The notes beneath the pieces were generated by a model, which worked only from the letters and a program-made list of their open reading frames with translations, did no database searches and had not been told where the DNA came from. A stretch of DNA of 64,000 nucleotides, from the NCBI RefSeq assembly GCF_002865645.1, contig NW_020194685.1, forward strand, positions 2,691,363-2,755,362, given 5' to 3'. Below are positions 47,201 through 59,017 of this stretch, piece after piece; position 1 is the first letter of the stretch; the number at the start of each line of letters is the position of its first letter. A program made the translations under genes and the position numbers. Source of the DNA: Hyaloscypha bicolor E (lineage: Eukaryota; Ascomycota; Leotiomycetes; Helotiales; Hyaloscyphaceae).

Positions 47201-47724
47201 GGCGAGAGTAGCTGGTTTCAAGCTTTAATAACCCAAAGGAAGTAAATCAAAATATCAAATAATATTTATTGGATAATGGAGAACATGTTTTATAAAAATA
47301 AAAATAAAAGGAGACCTAGACGTTGACTGACATGAAATTCCTGGAGAGGTGTTAGCCATGCCTCATCATTTCATGGTTGTATCAGAAAGCTCACGTTTGT
47401 GGATATCCGTGAACGAGAACCAAGATTGGCGTGGAGCTATTGTAAGTTTCCAAGCCGCGGTGATAGTAGAAAGTCTTGTCTGCTGAGGCTGTTGTGACGT
47501 TGCTCTTGAGACCGAGGGAGGTCATTAAGCTGACATCATTAGTGGATTGCATCTCGCCTTCTTGTCTCAGAATCCAAGTCTGTGCTAAGTGTCAAACCCT
47601 GATAGCGATTTTACTGATCAGTAATATTTAGGAATATATTTGAGAGTAATGTGACAATCGAAGGGTGTGAGGATGAAGATCATTTTTCCTGGCCTCCGTT
47701 ATTGCGATGCCGGAGGTTGGACTT
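47201..47724. other. Intergenic region
   Basis: AT-rich around 47,220-47,310. No supported gene. Confidence 0.4.
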
Positions 47725-49566
47725 TCACGTGATATGTCGTCCGAATTCCTCCCCGAAGCTTACATTCGCCACTTTAGGATCCATTTCCAACTCATCTGAA
47801 TCAGTTCTTTGCTGCCCAAAATCCGTCTCCTCCAAGGTTATAGTGAGATGCCCCGGCTTCGTCTCATCCTCGCCAACCTTTATCCATTTAGGAAGACGCC
47901 ACTCCAAACCTTCAGAGATCCCATCTGCCAAAATGTTAGTCGTTACTGAAGTTTGGAGCGACAGGTAATACGGACTGTATTCAAGATACGCCAGTTCCAT
48001 CATAACTCCCATCCAGATTGTGATCCCTACAATCTGCCCGAAGCCCCAAGACTTGGCATCGACGTACGGACTCGCGAGAACTTGCTGGAAGAGTGAGAAC
48101 ACGAGGCCGAGACAAACCAACATCCCCGAGACTATGATGAAGTGAAAGAATACTGCGATCCAAAACTGGATGCGGTGATTGAGCCTGTTGGATCGGTGTG
48201 TTTCATTTGACGTGAAACCACTCGTGCTTTTCATTCCGGCAATGAGTCTCTTTGCGAGTCCTTTGATCCATACCGACCACCACGGTGTTGACTCTGTCAA
48301 GATCTTCCAAAGAACTAGGCATCCCATGAAGATGTCCGTTATGCTCATGATGAGTTTGTAGTAAAATGAGGCAACATCCTCCTGGAAGATTTCGCTGTTT
48401 CTTCCGATGGCGTAGCAAAGCCCAGCGGGACCTACCCCTCCACATGCGGCAGGCCCGACCCCCGGCACGTCCGTATAGGAGGCGAAGCTTCGGGTGATGT
48501 GTACCCCATTTGCTGTAGATAGTACCGCAGAGACGACAGACAGTCCGATCATGTACCATGACCTTTTCCCAAACGTCATTAAGGTGTATAGGGATAAGGT
48601 AACTGGCAGCAACCCATCCAAGCTCACAAGAAGAAGAAAATTCTGGTCGACAAAAAGCAATGGCGTCGTTTTTGAGTAAATGATGACAAAGGTTGCGATT
48701 TGGAGCGCAATAGTGAAGTAGCACTGTGTCTTGTGGAATTCGGCCAGTGTAGCACAGAAGATGATGTATTGATCTTCCACCGTTTTGCCAACTTTTAGCG
48801 GCTTTGAGAGGCTGGATGGCTCGTCGTTGAGAGTCAAGCCTGTCAACCCACGAGTCAGGTGGGATTTGGAGAGTTTCTTTTGTTTCTTGTAGACTCCGTA
48901 AGCAAGGATAGTTAAGGAAACAAGTGCGAGCAGGGCAATGGCGCTCTGGGTGAGGTATGAGATAAGGATCTAGTGTGATTTAGCAAAGCACTCTGATGAT
49001 TCTGCGTGTGGAAATATACGCACCCCAACACCTGCAATGTCGGGATTGGCCAATTGAACGCTTGGGGTACACAACTTGAGCCAGCATTTCACAACTCCTT
49101 GAGCAGACAATTCGTAGTTGCCGGTTAGCAGGTTACCGACGGTGCAAAGTTCGCTGGCAGCGCACTCGGCTTGGGTAGCACAATAGCCAGCCAAACATGT
49201 GGTGTAAGTTGATCGAAGATTTAAGGATATGGTCTCGGAGTTATTTGACAAGAAGCTGCGGTCAGCCGCATTCGTAAGCAAGGAGCTATTCAAGGAGCCC
49301 TTTGCGATATCGCGAGTGACGTTGGCATAAAGCAAGCACCCAACGAAGGGACCTATTGAAGACGCACTGCCGAATATCGTTTCAGGATTAGAACAAGCTT
49401 GAGTCCAGTTGTCCACACGGAAAATGGGATCCTGCTCCACTGTTTGGTTTAAGTAGTCGAAGATATGTTCCGATGGGTCGCCGTCATCAAAGAGGAATGA
49501 AGGAATGATGTTGGCACCATTGAGCGGGATAAAGGTGTTCGCGGGATCGTTGTAAGTGCCCTCCAT
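47725..49566 (-). CDS. Multi-pass membrane protein with N-terminal Cys-rich domain, function unknown
   Basis: Exons 49566-49024 and 48969-47725 (intron GTGCGT..ACTAG, phase 0), 595 residues. I do not recognise the family by name, although this layout occurs in predicted integral membrane proteins of filamentous ascomycetes. The first 180 residues contain about ten Cys and many N-x-S/T sites (YLNQTVEQ, NVTRD, LNSSLL), so they probably face outside. Membrane spans follow: ILISYLTQSAIALLALVSLT, YFTIALQIATFVIIYS, FLLLVSLDGLLPVTLSLYTL, YMIGLSVVSAVLST, a span near ITDIFMGCLVLW, FWIAVFFHFIIVSGMLVCLG and GITIWMGVMMELAYL. A short acidic tail is cytoplasmic. No signal peptide is seen at the chosen ATG; a hydrophobic stretch (FHALLTAFLFSIVGF) in a same-strand frame at about 49,820-49,890 might be part of a missed first exon. 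Confidence 0.75.
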
Positions 49567-50355
49567 CTTGAGAAAATACCTTCGTGCGTAAGAAGAAGCC
49601 GAGCGCGAGATCTAGAAGTGAGGGATGAAGATGGAGGAATAGTTCAGAGGATTTCCCCAAACAAAAGAAGATAAGCAACAAGGTCAGGATTATTACAAGT
49701 GCCCCTTTCCGTACATTACTCTTCGCTAGTAGGGCTGAGGCGCAGCACTCCCTGCAATCCCACCACCAAGCCTCCGGCCGCCCCCAGGGGTTTGGCGCCG
49801 CCGATATTTTTGGAATCCAACGATGGAGAACAGGAAGGCTGTGAGAAGAGCATGAAAGACACGAAGAGATGAAGACATTCCGCCGGACATGGCCAAGGCA
49901 GAACAGGAGAGTGAGTATTGAAAACAAAACAAGATGCTTGAGGTTGCAATTGCGATTGCATGCAATTGCAAAAAGAATGAACGTGTGAATGCCATTGCCA
50001 GCCAGCAAGGAGCGTTTCACATGAAATAAGCTCGCGGCGATTGGTTCCGTCCGCCCCCAGATCCGATGAGTTTGGGGCAATGATCGTCCCCACGATTGGC
50101 CCCAAAGCGCCGTCGATACGGGTACGCGCTGCACGACCGTGCCATTCCAATTCGACCGCTCGACGAACCCACCGCATGTTGGATGAAGCATCTCGATGAA
50201 TGTACAGATGAACGATTGTCGCAGGAGGTGGAGGGTAGCGTACGGGTACGATCGTCTCACCCCGAGATATCGCCATACCAGCACCTCAAGCGTCCCCCAT
50301 CCTCTCGTCCAAACAGATCCAGTGCCTACAGATCCAGTGCCTACAGATCCAGTGC
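49567..50355. other. Intergenic region
   Basis: Between the membrane protein start and the MOSC-fusion gene stop. It may hide a signal-peptide exon of the membrane protein (about 49,740-49,890, minus strand). The right edge holds the 15-bp tandem repeat at 50,313-50,370. Confidence 0.45.
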
Positions 50356-50370
50356 CTACAAATCCAGAAC
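50313..50370. repeat. 15-bp tandem repeat spanning the stop codon of the MOSC-fusion gene
   Basis: Unit ACAGATCCAGTGCCT, three perfect copies plus a diverged fourth (ACAAATCCAGAACTA). On the minus strand each unit reads Leu-Asp-Leu-stop-Ala in the gene's frame, because 15 bp is five codons. The fourth, diverged unit (50,358 on) holds the last codons of the gene, whose stop ends at 50,356. Confidence 0.85.
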
Positions 50371-52121
50371 TAACGTTCCCACACCTCGGCTCACACAACT
50401 CAACATCATCCCCTTCTTCTCATCCTCCAACAGCCCCGTCCCTCGATGCTCCACCCTCCCTTTCCTCACACCAATCCGACAAGTGCCGCAATTCCCCACC
50501 TCGCAGCTGCTTGCCACATCAAAGCCCGCACTCCTCAGTACATCAAGCAACGATTCCTCTCCCTTGACTTGTAGCTCCTTGCCTTCACTCCCTATTTCAA
50601 CGGCAAAAGGATCCCCGCTCGTCGAAACGGCGAATGCTTCTGAGGAGATGTTAGTTTCCGGGAGGCCGATCGATTTCCCTGTCTCGCGGACTGCGTTCAG
50701 TAATCTTTCGGGCCCACAGACGTAGATGTGAGTCTTATCGGTCGCCTGGCTAAGAACCCTTGCGATGTCGACCCGAGTCCCTTTCTCAGAGACGCAAAGC
50801 TCCACGTTTTCACCCAACATGTCGATGATATTTTTGAACGCGCCGTCGTCTTCACGTTTCATGGCATAGTACAGCTTGGATTTCTGCCTCTGTTCCTTCA
50901 GCAACCGCGCGCTTGCGAGGAAGGCAGTGATTCCCACTCCACCAGCAATGAAGATATGCTCATCGCACTCTCCACTATCTCGCAGCGGGAAGTCACTCAC
51001 CATACTGCTGAACACCAACTCATCGCCAAGGTTCAACTGTTCATGCATGAACTTCGATCCTCCTCTTGAATTGGCATCATGCGCGATACCGAGCGTGAAG
51101 GTCTTGCTGTCACCGTCTACCACTGAGTAAGCTCGTACCAAGTTGCCGCTTTTTGGACCCAACTTGACTCGAACATGTGCCCCTGGCATGACTTTGATCG
51201 GGTTATCGACCTTTTCGGCAGCGGTGAAAGTAAATGATGTAATAGACTCCGTTTCTTTCTTCTTCCCCGCCAGTTTGTACTTGCTCCATTTCAGTAAATG
51301 CCTCTCCTTTCCAATGAGGCGGTCGTTTTCATTCTGGTATATTCCTTTCTGGACGCGAAGTCGCTGCGGAGTCGTTAGCAAACACCTCTGGAGAAACATC
51401 TATAATCTGAGAGATTCAGGGAAAGGGAGATGATAGCCTCACTCACAAAAATGCCCCTCGTCTCCTCCCCCAACCCCTCGAGCTCCAGCAACTCCTTCAT
51501 AATCTCCATGTTCTCCCGCTCAACATACATATAATGCTGCACCCGACTCAAACACCACTCCGGATTAACCCTCTCCACCAACCTCATCTCGTCACCTGGC
51601 TGAATAAACCCCGGCACCAAAACACGGTGATGCCACCCCGTCATGTTATTATTCTGCGCCCTGAGCGCCATATCTCTCACCTCAAAGCGATGATTTAGCT
51701 TCAAGCAAGGCTGTCTCGGCTGCGTGACCTGAATCTTGACTCCATTCTCCCCGATCTCAAAGATATCGCCCACGCATACTGTGTGCTCGTTATACCCATC
51801 ATCGGGGCTCGTTAGGAGATTCTCGCCGAATCCTCCATAGCGCAACAATTTCTCGGACTCGGGGAGTTCGCGCTTCCAGTGGGTGTAGTGAGCGGAGGCA
51901 TAGTGCATGAATGCCTTTTCTGGCCCGCCGTGAGTGGGAGCGCCTTGTGCGTCGCCAGTTAGTCCAAGGGGACCGAGGTAGACGGGCTTTTGGGGGAGAG
52001 CGACTTTGAAGATTGCGGAATTAAGATTAGGGATGTTAAATTGATTTCTGATGACTCGGCCTACGCGAAGCTGGAGGACCTTTGTGGGAGGTAGAGGGGA
52101 GGTGGGTGTGTTTGAGCCCAT
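50356..52121 (-). CDS. MOSC domain fused to oxygenase-reductase with 2Fe-2S ferredoxin domain
   Basis: Exons 52121-51447 and 51363-50356 (intron GTGAGT..CGCAG, branch CTAAC, phase 0), 560 residues. ATG 52,121 is the first in frame. Residues about 20-210 are a MOSC domain (YiiM-like): GLTGDAQGAPTHGGPEKAF, YGGFGENLLT, VTQPRQPCLKL (conserved Cys). From about 240 a phthalate-dioxygenase-reductase-type FAD/NAD module follows: VRAYSVVDG (flavin-binding RAYS), FIAGGVGITAFLASARLL (NAD-binding) and THIYVCGPERLL. The end is a plant-type ferredoxin: CEVGNCGTCRIG plus a Cys 29 residues later. MOSC proteins bind molybdenum-cofactor-type or sulfur ligands; the reductase half passes electrons from NADH or NADPH via flavin to the cluster. 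The fusion suggests one chain that reduces an N-hydroxylated or similar substrate, but the substrate is unknown. Confidence 0.9.
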
Positions 52122-52855
52122 TTTGGAGGCAAGCGCGATGGCTGCGGATACGCGCACCTGACTATCGAGCAGTGGGAGAATTGGAAAGGGAATCAAGTGT
52201 GAAGGAGAATTGACAGAAAGTGTTGGAAGCTGCCTGGGAATATATGCTCATATCTCTGTGCAATACCGAGTAATGCAAGTCTGACACACTTGAAGAATGG
52301 CAAGGCGGACCTCGAGGCAGATTTCGGCTATCTGCAACGCGACGGATGTGCACTGCAGGCTGCAGAGCCTTGCTGACAGGCTCTGTGTCCTCTCCCCTTT
52401 CCAAACGATATTTCAAAAACAGAATTGACTGATAACCGATGCCATGAATTCTAAGCCGACAGTGCAAAAGACCCTCAAAGTTGCCCCAGTAAATGGGATG
52501 AGATTATCGGGGATGCCCACGGATCTGGACATGTGCACGTGACCCTCACTCATGAATCTGCACTCAAGATCTGTTCGCCTTGTTCGCGCCTTGCTTTTGA
52601 AATGAAAATCTCTGCAGGGGATATACAAGTAAGTACAAGGGTCCGTGATTTTTCGGGGAATTGATATTTAGGCACCCAAAGTGAGGTCTCGCCCGCCATC
52701 TCCAAATCTTCCCTCGCTTCACTGTTACTGAAGTACGAGTCTATCATACAAAAAGAGGCGGGGTTCAAATTAAGAACGTGAATGTCGTTGTGACGAAAGT
52801 ATTCTTCTAGTAAATATGACCATGAGAAACAATTAATCCCGGGTTCTATATTGCA
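52122..52855. other. Intergenic region
   Basis: Promoter side of the MOSC-fusion gene and 3' side of the NLR-like gene. No gene is supported. Confidence 0.4.
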
Positions 52856-55800
52856 TCATATAGACATTCGCCGTCTCGAAGGCAACGTTGCTACGTTTGC
52901 GCTATCCGTAGCCTCGACGCTCCAGTTCGCAATACTGTTTCCAAGAACAAACGGAAAGATGTCGACTCCGGTGGCAGCCAGTGCTTCAACATTGCCACTA
53001 GGCAGTTCATCAATTTCCCCGTTATCGACGGATTCCGATGGTGTGCTTGTTTCGCCAGAAAAATATCCTGGCCACGTCTCTTGTGCCTCTGTTGTATCTT
53101 CTGCCCCGTACTCCACGAGCAGCTTCACAATATTGAAAGATCTTTGACATCGCTTTGCAACTTCCAACGCGTTGCGAGATCCCAGACGCCCAGCAAAATT
53201 GACATCAGCCCCGTGTTCAAGGAGTAGTTTGACCGTATCGGCTCTATTAACCAGAATAGCTTCAAGCAACGGGCTTCCAAGCCACCCCGCCCGTGCTTTA
53301 GCCATAGCGCCACAATCAAGAATCAGCTTAACAACAGCTATGCTATGTGCTCCAGCAGCTGCATTTAGAAGCTCGTTGAGAATGTCGACGTTGATATCTT
53401 CCCGGTAGTGGTCCATAAGCAGTCGAATAATCTGAAAATTCCCAGTACCAACAGCCATAAATAACACATTACCATGCCCAAGATCTGTCATATCGATTGG
53501 GACTTCATATTGAAGTAGTAATTCAACACATGCGACGCTTTCGCACCCCACCGCATGCATCAGAGCAGCTTCAGAGACTTTTGCGCCGTGTCGAAGCAGC
53601 AGTCGCACCAGGTCTGCATTTCCAGATAGTGACGCTTCTGTCAAAGGATCCACGTTTGAATTGTTTGTTTTGCCAACTGATGTGCCTGCGTCGAGTAAAA
53701 GTGCCCCGAGATGATGGTCGCCATATCGAGCAGCGTAGTATATCGCACGATTGCCAGCTTTATCTTCAGCATCGACATCTGCTCCATTTTCCAACAATAT
53801 CCGACAAGTAGAATGAAGGCTATAGCATGCAGCAACATGTAGCATCGTTGCGGAACTTGCAGGGCACCGCGCTCGAGGCCCCTCAAGACGCCTGTATATC
53901 CTAATCCAGAACTCTAAATACCGATGGGCGTTGTCTCCGAGCTCACCGTGAGGCTGTGTTTCTATAAATCCGTGGTTTTCTGCCTGTTGGACATGGTGGA
54001 AGCAGTTCTTCACTGCATACGGGAAGAGTAGGTCGGAGTGAGGAAATCCCAGGTGATCCGGTAACTCCACTTGACGGTCGGCGAGTTTCAGGCTTTTAAT
54101 GCAAGCCTGAGACAGTCTCGAATGGCCTTGAGCTATCAAGTCCTCCATTGTATGGGGAGCTAAACATTTGAGCCTGTCCTGAACCAAGAAGTCGGTAACA
54201 GACTGATGAATAAATTGGGTTTTCCCAGGATAGTTATTTACAACGTCCTTGACTTCTGCCAGCCCCCCTGATAAGCTGATGATCCTTTGAGTCATTTGTG
54301 CCGGACTCAGAACGGAGTTTTCCTGCGAGGGGCTCCCCGAACCAGCAAAGGCCATAGCACATCGTAGCTCCTCTATGGAAAGTGGCCGGGTTGCAAGACA
54401 AATGACCTGGAAGAGAAGCAGGCTCTCAGAAAGATCCTGGGGCTTAAGCACGGCTGTGAGGATATGACGGTAGACTTCCCCGATATCCACGGGCACGGTC
54501 TTCAGTGTCTCGAGGACCTTCTCTAGGGACTTTCCTTCGTTGTATTGTTCTGCAAGCCTCTGCGTGACAAGCACCGCCCACAGGAATACGCCCGACGACT
54601 TTTGAGCAATGGTGCTCTTCAAAATCTTGATATCTTTATCCTGTGTTGAATTTTGGCCTGGAGAGACAAGCACCCTTTCTAGCGTCTCGCCAATATAGAG
54701 AGCAATATCGTCGTAGTTTTCGTCTTCAACACAAATACTGAGCCTGTCGTTATGCGCAAGAATAGGATAATGGCGGCATGAAAAGCAGATGCTCGCGGAA
54801 GACCCTCCTTCGTTCAAGTCGTACTCCAAATCATAGAGATAAGAGACGACACTTCGAGCGGACTCGTCACCACCCTCATCAAGTGCATCAATAAAGACTC
54901 TGTATGGACGGGTTTTGGCTGCTTTTGTCAAGGCAGACCTGAAGATCCGTCGCAGGTCAGTTAAACTCCAGTCCCAAGTAGTCCCAATCTTCCCTTCCTT
55001 CTGTTTCTGCTCGAAAAGACTTTGGAGATCCGTCCCAAGTTCTGGCTCTTGTTTGAAGAGTTGATACAACAAAGTCCGGAACATGCCTAGCTCAGTGTGC
55101 TGTAATTCCCCTCCTCTTCGATGAAAGAAGTAGGACAGACAATAAGGACTATCCTCAGCGTCGTCGTTCAGCAATTGGAAAATCTTCTTCATCAGCGTCG
55201 ATTTTCCGGACCCAGGTTTCCCTTTGATCCACAGCACCCCTTGCTTTTGCTCTACCCATTTCACATATGCCTCGTTGTTGAGTATCCAAGTACAGGATTT
55301 AGTGCGAGCATTCCGGATCTCTGTTTGACGATAGTTCATCTCAGGGAAGTACAATGTATTCAAACAAGCTGCGTGTCGTTAGAGATGAAGACTCAAAGAG
55401 AAAATGCAGGGTTCAAACCACTTGAGATAGTTTCTTCAAAAATGCGAACTTATGTTAGCATCACTCTATTAAATGCAGAGGCTTCGCAATTCGCTGACCT
55501 TGTGTTCTTTCTTCATACAATTTCCTCATTTCATCTTCTCTTGATTTCTCATTGGAAAGTTTCTCGCAAGGGGCTTGGAGCCTGCGTACAACTTTCCGAT
55601 ACCCTTCATCTTCTTTGCTGCGATATCTGGTCATCGTCCTGTGGTTGGCATTGATCGTGCATTTGCTTTTTTCAAGCGGGAAGGAAGATGAGAAGTCCCG
55701 AACAACCTACACATAGTTAGAATTTGGAGACTTAAAGAAGATGTATGCTGCAAACCTTCTCATTAAGACTAAGCATTTGAGTGCCTTTCATTCCTTGCGC

Positions 55801-56984
55801 TTCTTGAAAAGTATGAACCTCGTAGTGGCGCTTTAGACGTTCGCATAACTTTTGGAAGCGTTCATCACAATTTTCCAGTAACGCACCGTCAACCTCGAGG
55901 GCTTGTATGTTCTGGCTAGCTGTATCAAATCCTGCGATGCTTGCGACACGCCTAACCGTTTCTCCCATGTCAGCATACGTGCTGCCCCTGTGGGGAGTCC
56001 CAAGGAACAATGTTGCTATTGCTGAATTGCAAAGTTGTTGGTGACTATCGACGTTGCTTTCATTTGCGCGGAGAAGTAACTACAACAACGTCATTCCTTT
56101 GCATCGATCATATGATTCAGAAGATTACATCTTTAACAATAATGCCTAACAAACAATCAATAAACATTAACTCCTAATTCTGAGGACTTGAAGTAACGGC
56201 TTACCTCCAAGCGAGTGTGCCACGAAAATGATCTGGCGTTTCGACTTCAGCAAAGGTTAGCTGTTGGGTTGATGGGAATGTTTCGGCCAAGCGTTGACCT
56301 ACCTCGTTCCGCCGCTCCCAGATGATGTCCTCGAGTAAGTCTCGAGAATGTGCAAATATGTTGTTTTTATTCGCGGACCCACTGAAGAATTTGGAAATGT
56401 CTGAATCATAGCCCCAAGTAAGTATCCTGGCATTCGGGCAGTCGGCAGGAAGAAGATGATATGGCCAATAGACATCGCACTGATCAAAGGTATCGCCATC
56501 GAGCGTATTTGAACTCTCCTCCTCTGTCTTCGTTTTACGCCAGAAACCCCTTTTGAGTTTGCCGGGCTTGCTCTCTAGAGCTGTCGGATTCAGCGCTTTT
56601 TTGGAACTGGGAGTCCATGTCCAAGTATTCCGCGGATGGCCCTGCAAGCCATGAACAAAAAGGATGCTAAAAGCACATTGTCAGAGTTGTGTGAAAGCAA
56701 TCCAGCAGATCGTTAAATCATGTTATCGAACCTGATTCAAGGCTACCAGCGCACTTGTCTGGTCATGTTATCAGAGACCTTCTCATCACTTACTCAAGGA
56801 CTGTATCATCTCCTGTTGGTGGCTCATACAAGACCGTAACTCCGGTTCTTCGTACTGACGGGCAGAGGCTCAATGATAAAGACGATGTCTGAAGATAGTT
56901 AGGTCTCTGCGTGTCTAAACAAGGCTGCGGGATAGCTTGAAGCTAGTGGCTTCAAGTGCCATGTAGAAACTCACCATGATCCAT
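52856..56984 (-). CDS. SesB-like hydrolase / NACHT / ankyrin NLR-like protein
   Basis: Eight exons: 56984-56975, 56914-56794, 56666-56303, 56244-56205, 56145-56129 (17 nt), 56079-55756, 55706-55499, 55368-52856; every phase fits and the sum is 1,198 residues. Residues 1-290 form the SesB/DUF676-like alpha/beta hydrolase: VLYEPPTGDDTVLD, ILFVHGLQGHPRNTW, ARILTWGYDSDISKF, FVAHSLGG (nucleophile Ser176), TLFLGTPHRGS. NACHT follows: GKPGSGKST (411-419) and RVFIDALDEGG (about 518-527). Then the region with KSSGVFLWAVLVTQRL and RPLSIEELRCAMA, and about seven ankyrin-type repeats from about 870 (TMLHVAACYSLHSTCRILLE, ADLVRLLLRHGAKVS, DTVKLLLEHGADVNFAG). In such fungal proteins the N-terminal hydrolase is the effector and the repeats the sensor in nonself recognition. 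The gene looks intact. Confidence 0.93.
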
Positions 56985-59017
56985 CTAGACAATTGTCTAA
57001 CCACTTCTTAGATAGCTATATAATTTGACATGAAAATTTCCCTAAAAGCTATAAGGCGAAGCACGGAACATAGTCCCTGATTGTTGTTGTGCGGAACAAA
57101 GGTCAGGCTCGATCAGCCTAAGGCATGACTGGCTAGTCCCGATTTAGCTTAGACTACTGCCGGAGGACTGCAACTGCGATCCCGATCCCATTTCCCACTT
57201 CGAAATTCAGCGTGAAGGTGACTTTAGAGTTTCGTGAGAGAAGCGCGTGTATAAAAGGAAATCGCCTGTGGTTGGGAAGCACGTGTAAGAGGAGAGCGGC
57301 TCGGCGGTTCGGATTATATAGAGGCACATGATTTGAATGGGTCATGTGGATATACAAACCAGGTGATAACCATATCCTACAAGTAGGTATTGATGATGTC
57401 GGAAAAGTGTCTAAGTCTCAAAAGGGAGATCTAGAGCGTTGCAGCTTATCTGGTCTCGCTATATATAACAATTTCAGATTGAAAAATTGGGGAGCAATAG
57501 ATTGAGTAGCTGTTGCCCAATACATGTTAACAGTGATGCCACCACCTTCTAGCCACTTCAAATATCCCACCCCATACAACATCAGAATTTTCTTCCTTTT
57601 TCCTTTTACAGCTTTGAATGCATTTTCTTCCTTCTTTGCCCTACCTGTGTCCAAAAGTCGTCAACCGCAGGCGCTTGTAACCACTGGCCAAGCATTGGAG
57701 ATTTTCCCTTCTGCCAGGTTGAGTTGTCTGTGTTGAACGCTAAGTAGGAGGTTATATGTATACATCTTGGTAGCGCTTACCGAGTTTCTCGGAATTTAGC
57801 CTTACATTCTGCCCCTTTTGGTGTTGCCAAGCTGGGAGACGAGTTGTCGCTTTCTCTACATGGTTTGCTGATAGCGAGGACGGCATTGTTGTGACCAGCT
57901 TTGTGCTAAGCGAAGGATTGTGGCCCGTTATGTCAAACCAATGTATTCGATGAAGGGTGTTCACAACATGCAGACTGGATTCAATTGACGGGGAAATTGG
58001 ATTATATTGCCTACGGAAGTGTCTAGATTTATAAAGCAGAATCAGGAAATGATTTTGCATTCAAACCTGAAGAATGTATCCTCTAAGTAATCAGGACGAG
58101 AACAAATTGACAATGCTCAATGCAGAGATATCAGGACAACTTGTATCGTGGGTAGCTTTATCTCTTTCGTCGCGGTTACGGCGAGCCAATAATGAAACAG
58201 GAGGGCGCAGGACAAATTCAGGACAATGTTGAAATGCAATTTTATTACAAATCACTAGAATTGGAGTTAATGCGAGACCCTGCAAGGACGGGAATGGGGA
58301 TATCTCAACGCTTACCAGGACATTTGTTCAATTAACGTCCTGGTTGTTGGTAGCCAGGACAACTTCCAGGGGCAAGCGAAAAAAGAAAAGAGGAAAAAAG
58401 CCTTACTGGTACACTATTTCCCAGGATAAGCGAGCAGCCCGAACATAATTGTGACAATCTATGGGAATGACATCAGTGACAAAATCTCACAGGCGACTGC
58501 TGAAGGGGGATCTGATGCAGGACTGGACAAGAAGGTACCGTCACTGATCCAGGAGACGTGAGATGATGAGATAGACCAAAGACAGCGATCAATTCAGTCC
58601 AACCACTAAAATACGGAGGCCAAGCGGCCGGTGACATCCGGTTCGCCCCGATTTGCTAGTGATACCGAAGATCCTGTGTTGCTACAGGGATGTGCTGGTG
58701 GTGCATGGTCGGGGGCGCGGCGGAGGCCATGTCCTTACATAACCTTATCCAGCGGCAATCCTTTTCAGCCTCATAAAGTCCTGAATGCCCCTCCAAGGAA
58801 GTCCTGAGTCCTGACCGAACAAGTCCTTGCGGCGTCCTGGCGACCCAGGCGCACTGCCCACAAAACGGGCCCTCGCACACAAATCTTGGGATCTTTATCA
58901 AATTCCTTTCAATATCGACCCACCCCGATCAGGCTGAGGCAACGGTTGCCTTGTTGTGATACCTTCCCTTAGCACCTCGTTATTTTCTGCCGCCCTCTCC
59001 TCCGCCCCTAAAATATC
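56985..59017. other. Intergenic region between two divergent genes
   Basis: Two kilobases without a supported gene, separating the NLR-like gene (minus) from the zinc-finger gene (plus). Short frames on both strands (for example 57,418-57,736 and 57,752-58,060) lack motifs. Promoters of both genes should lie at the two ends. Confidence 0.45.
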
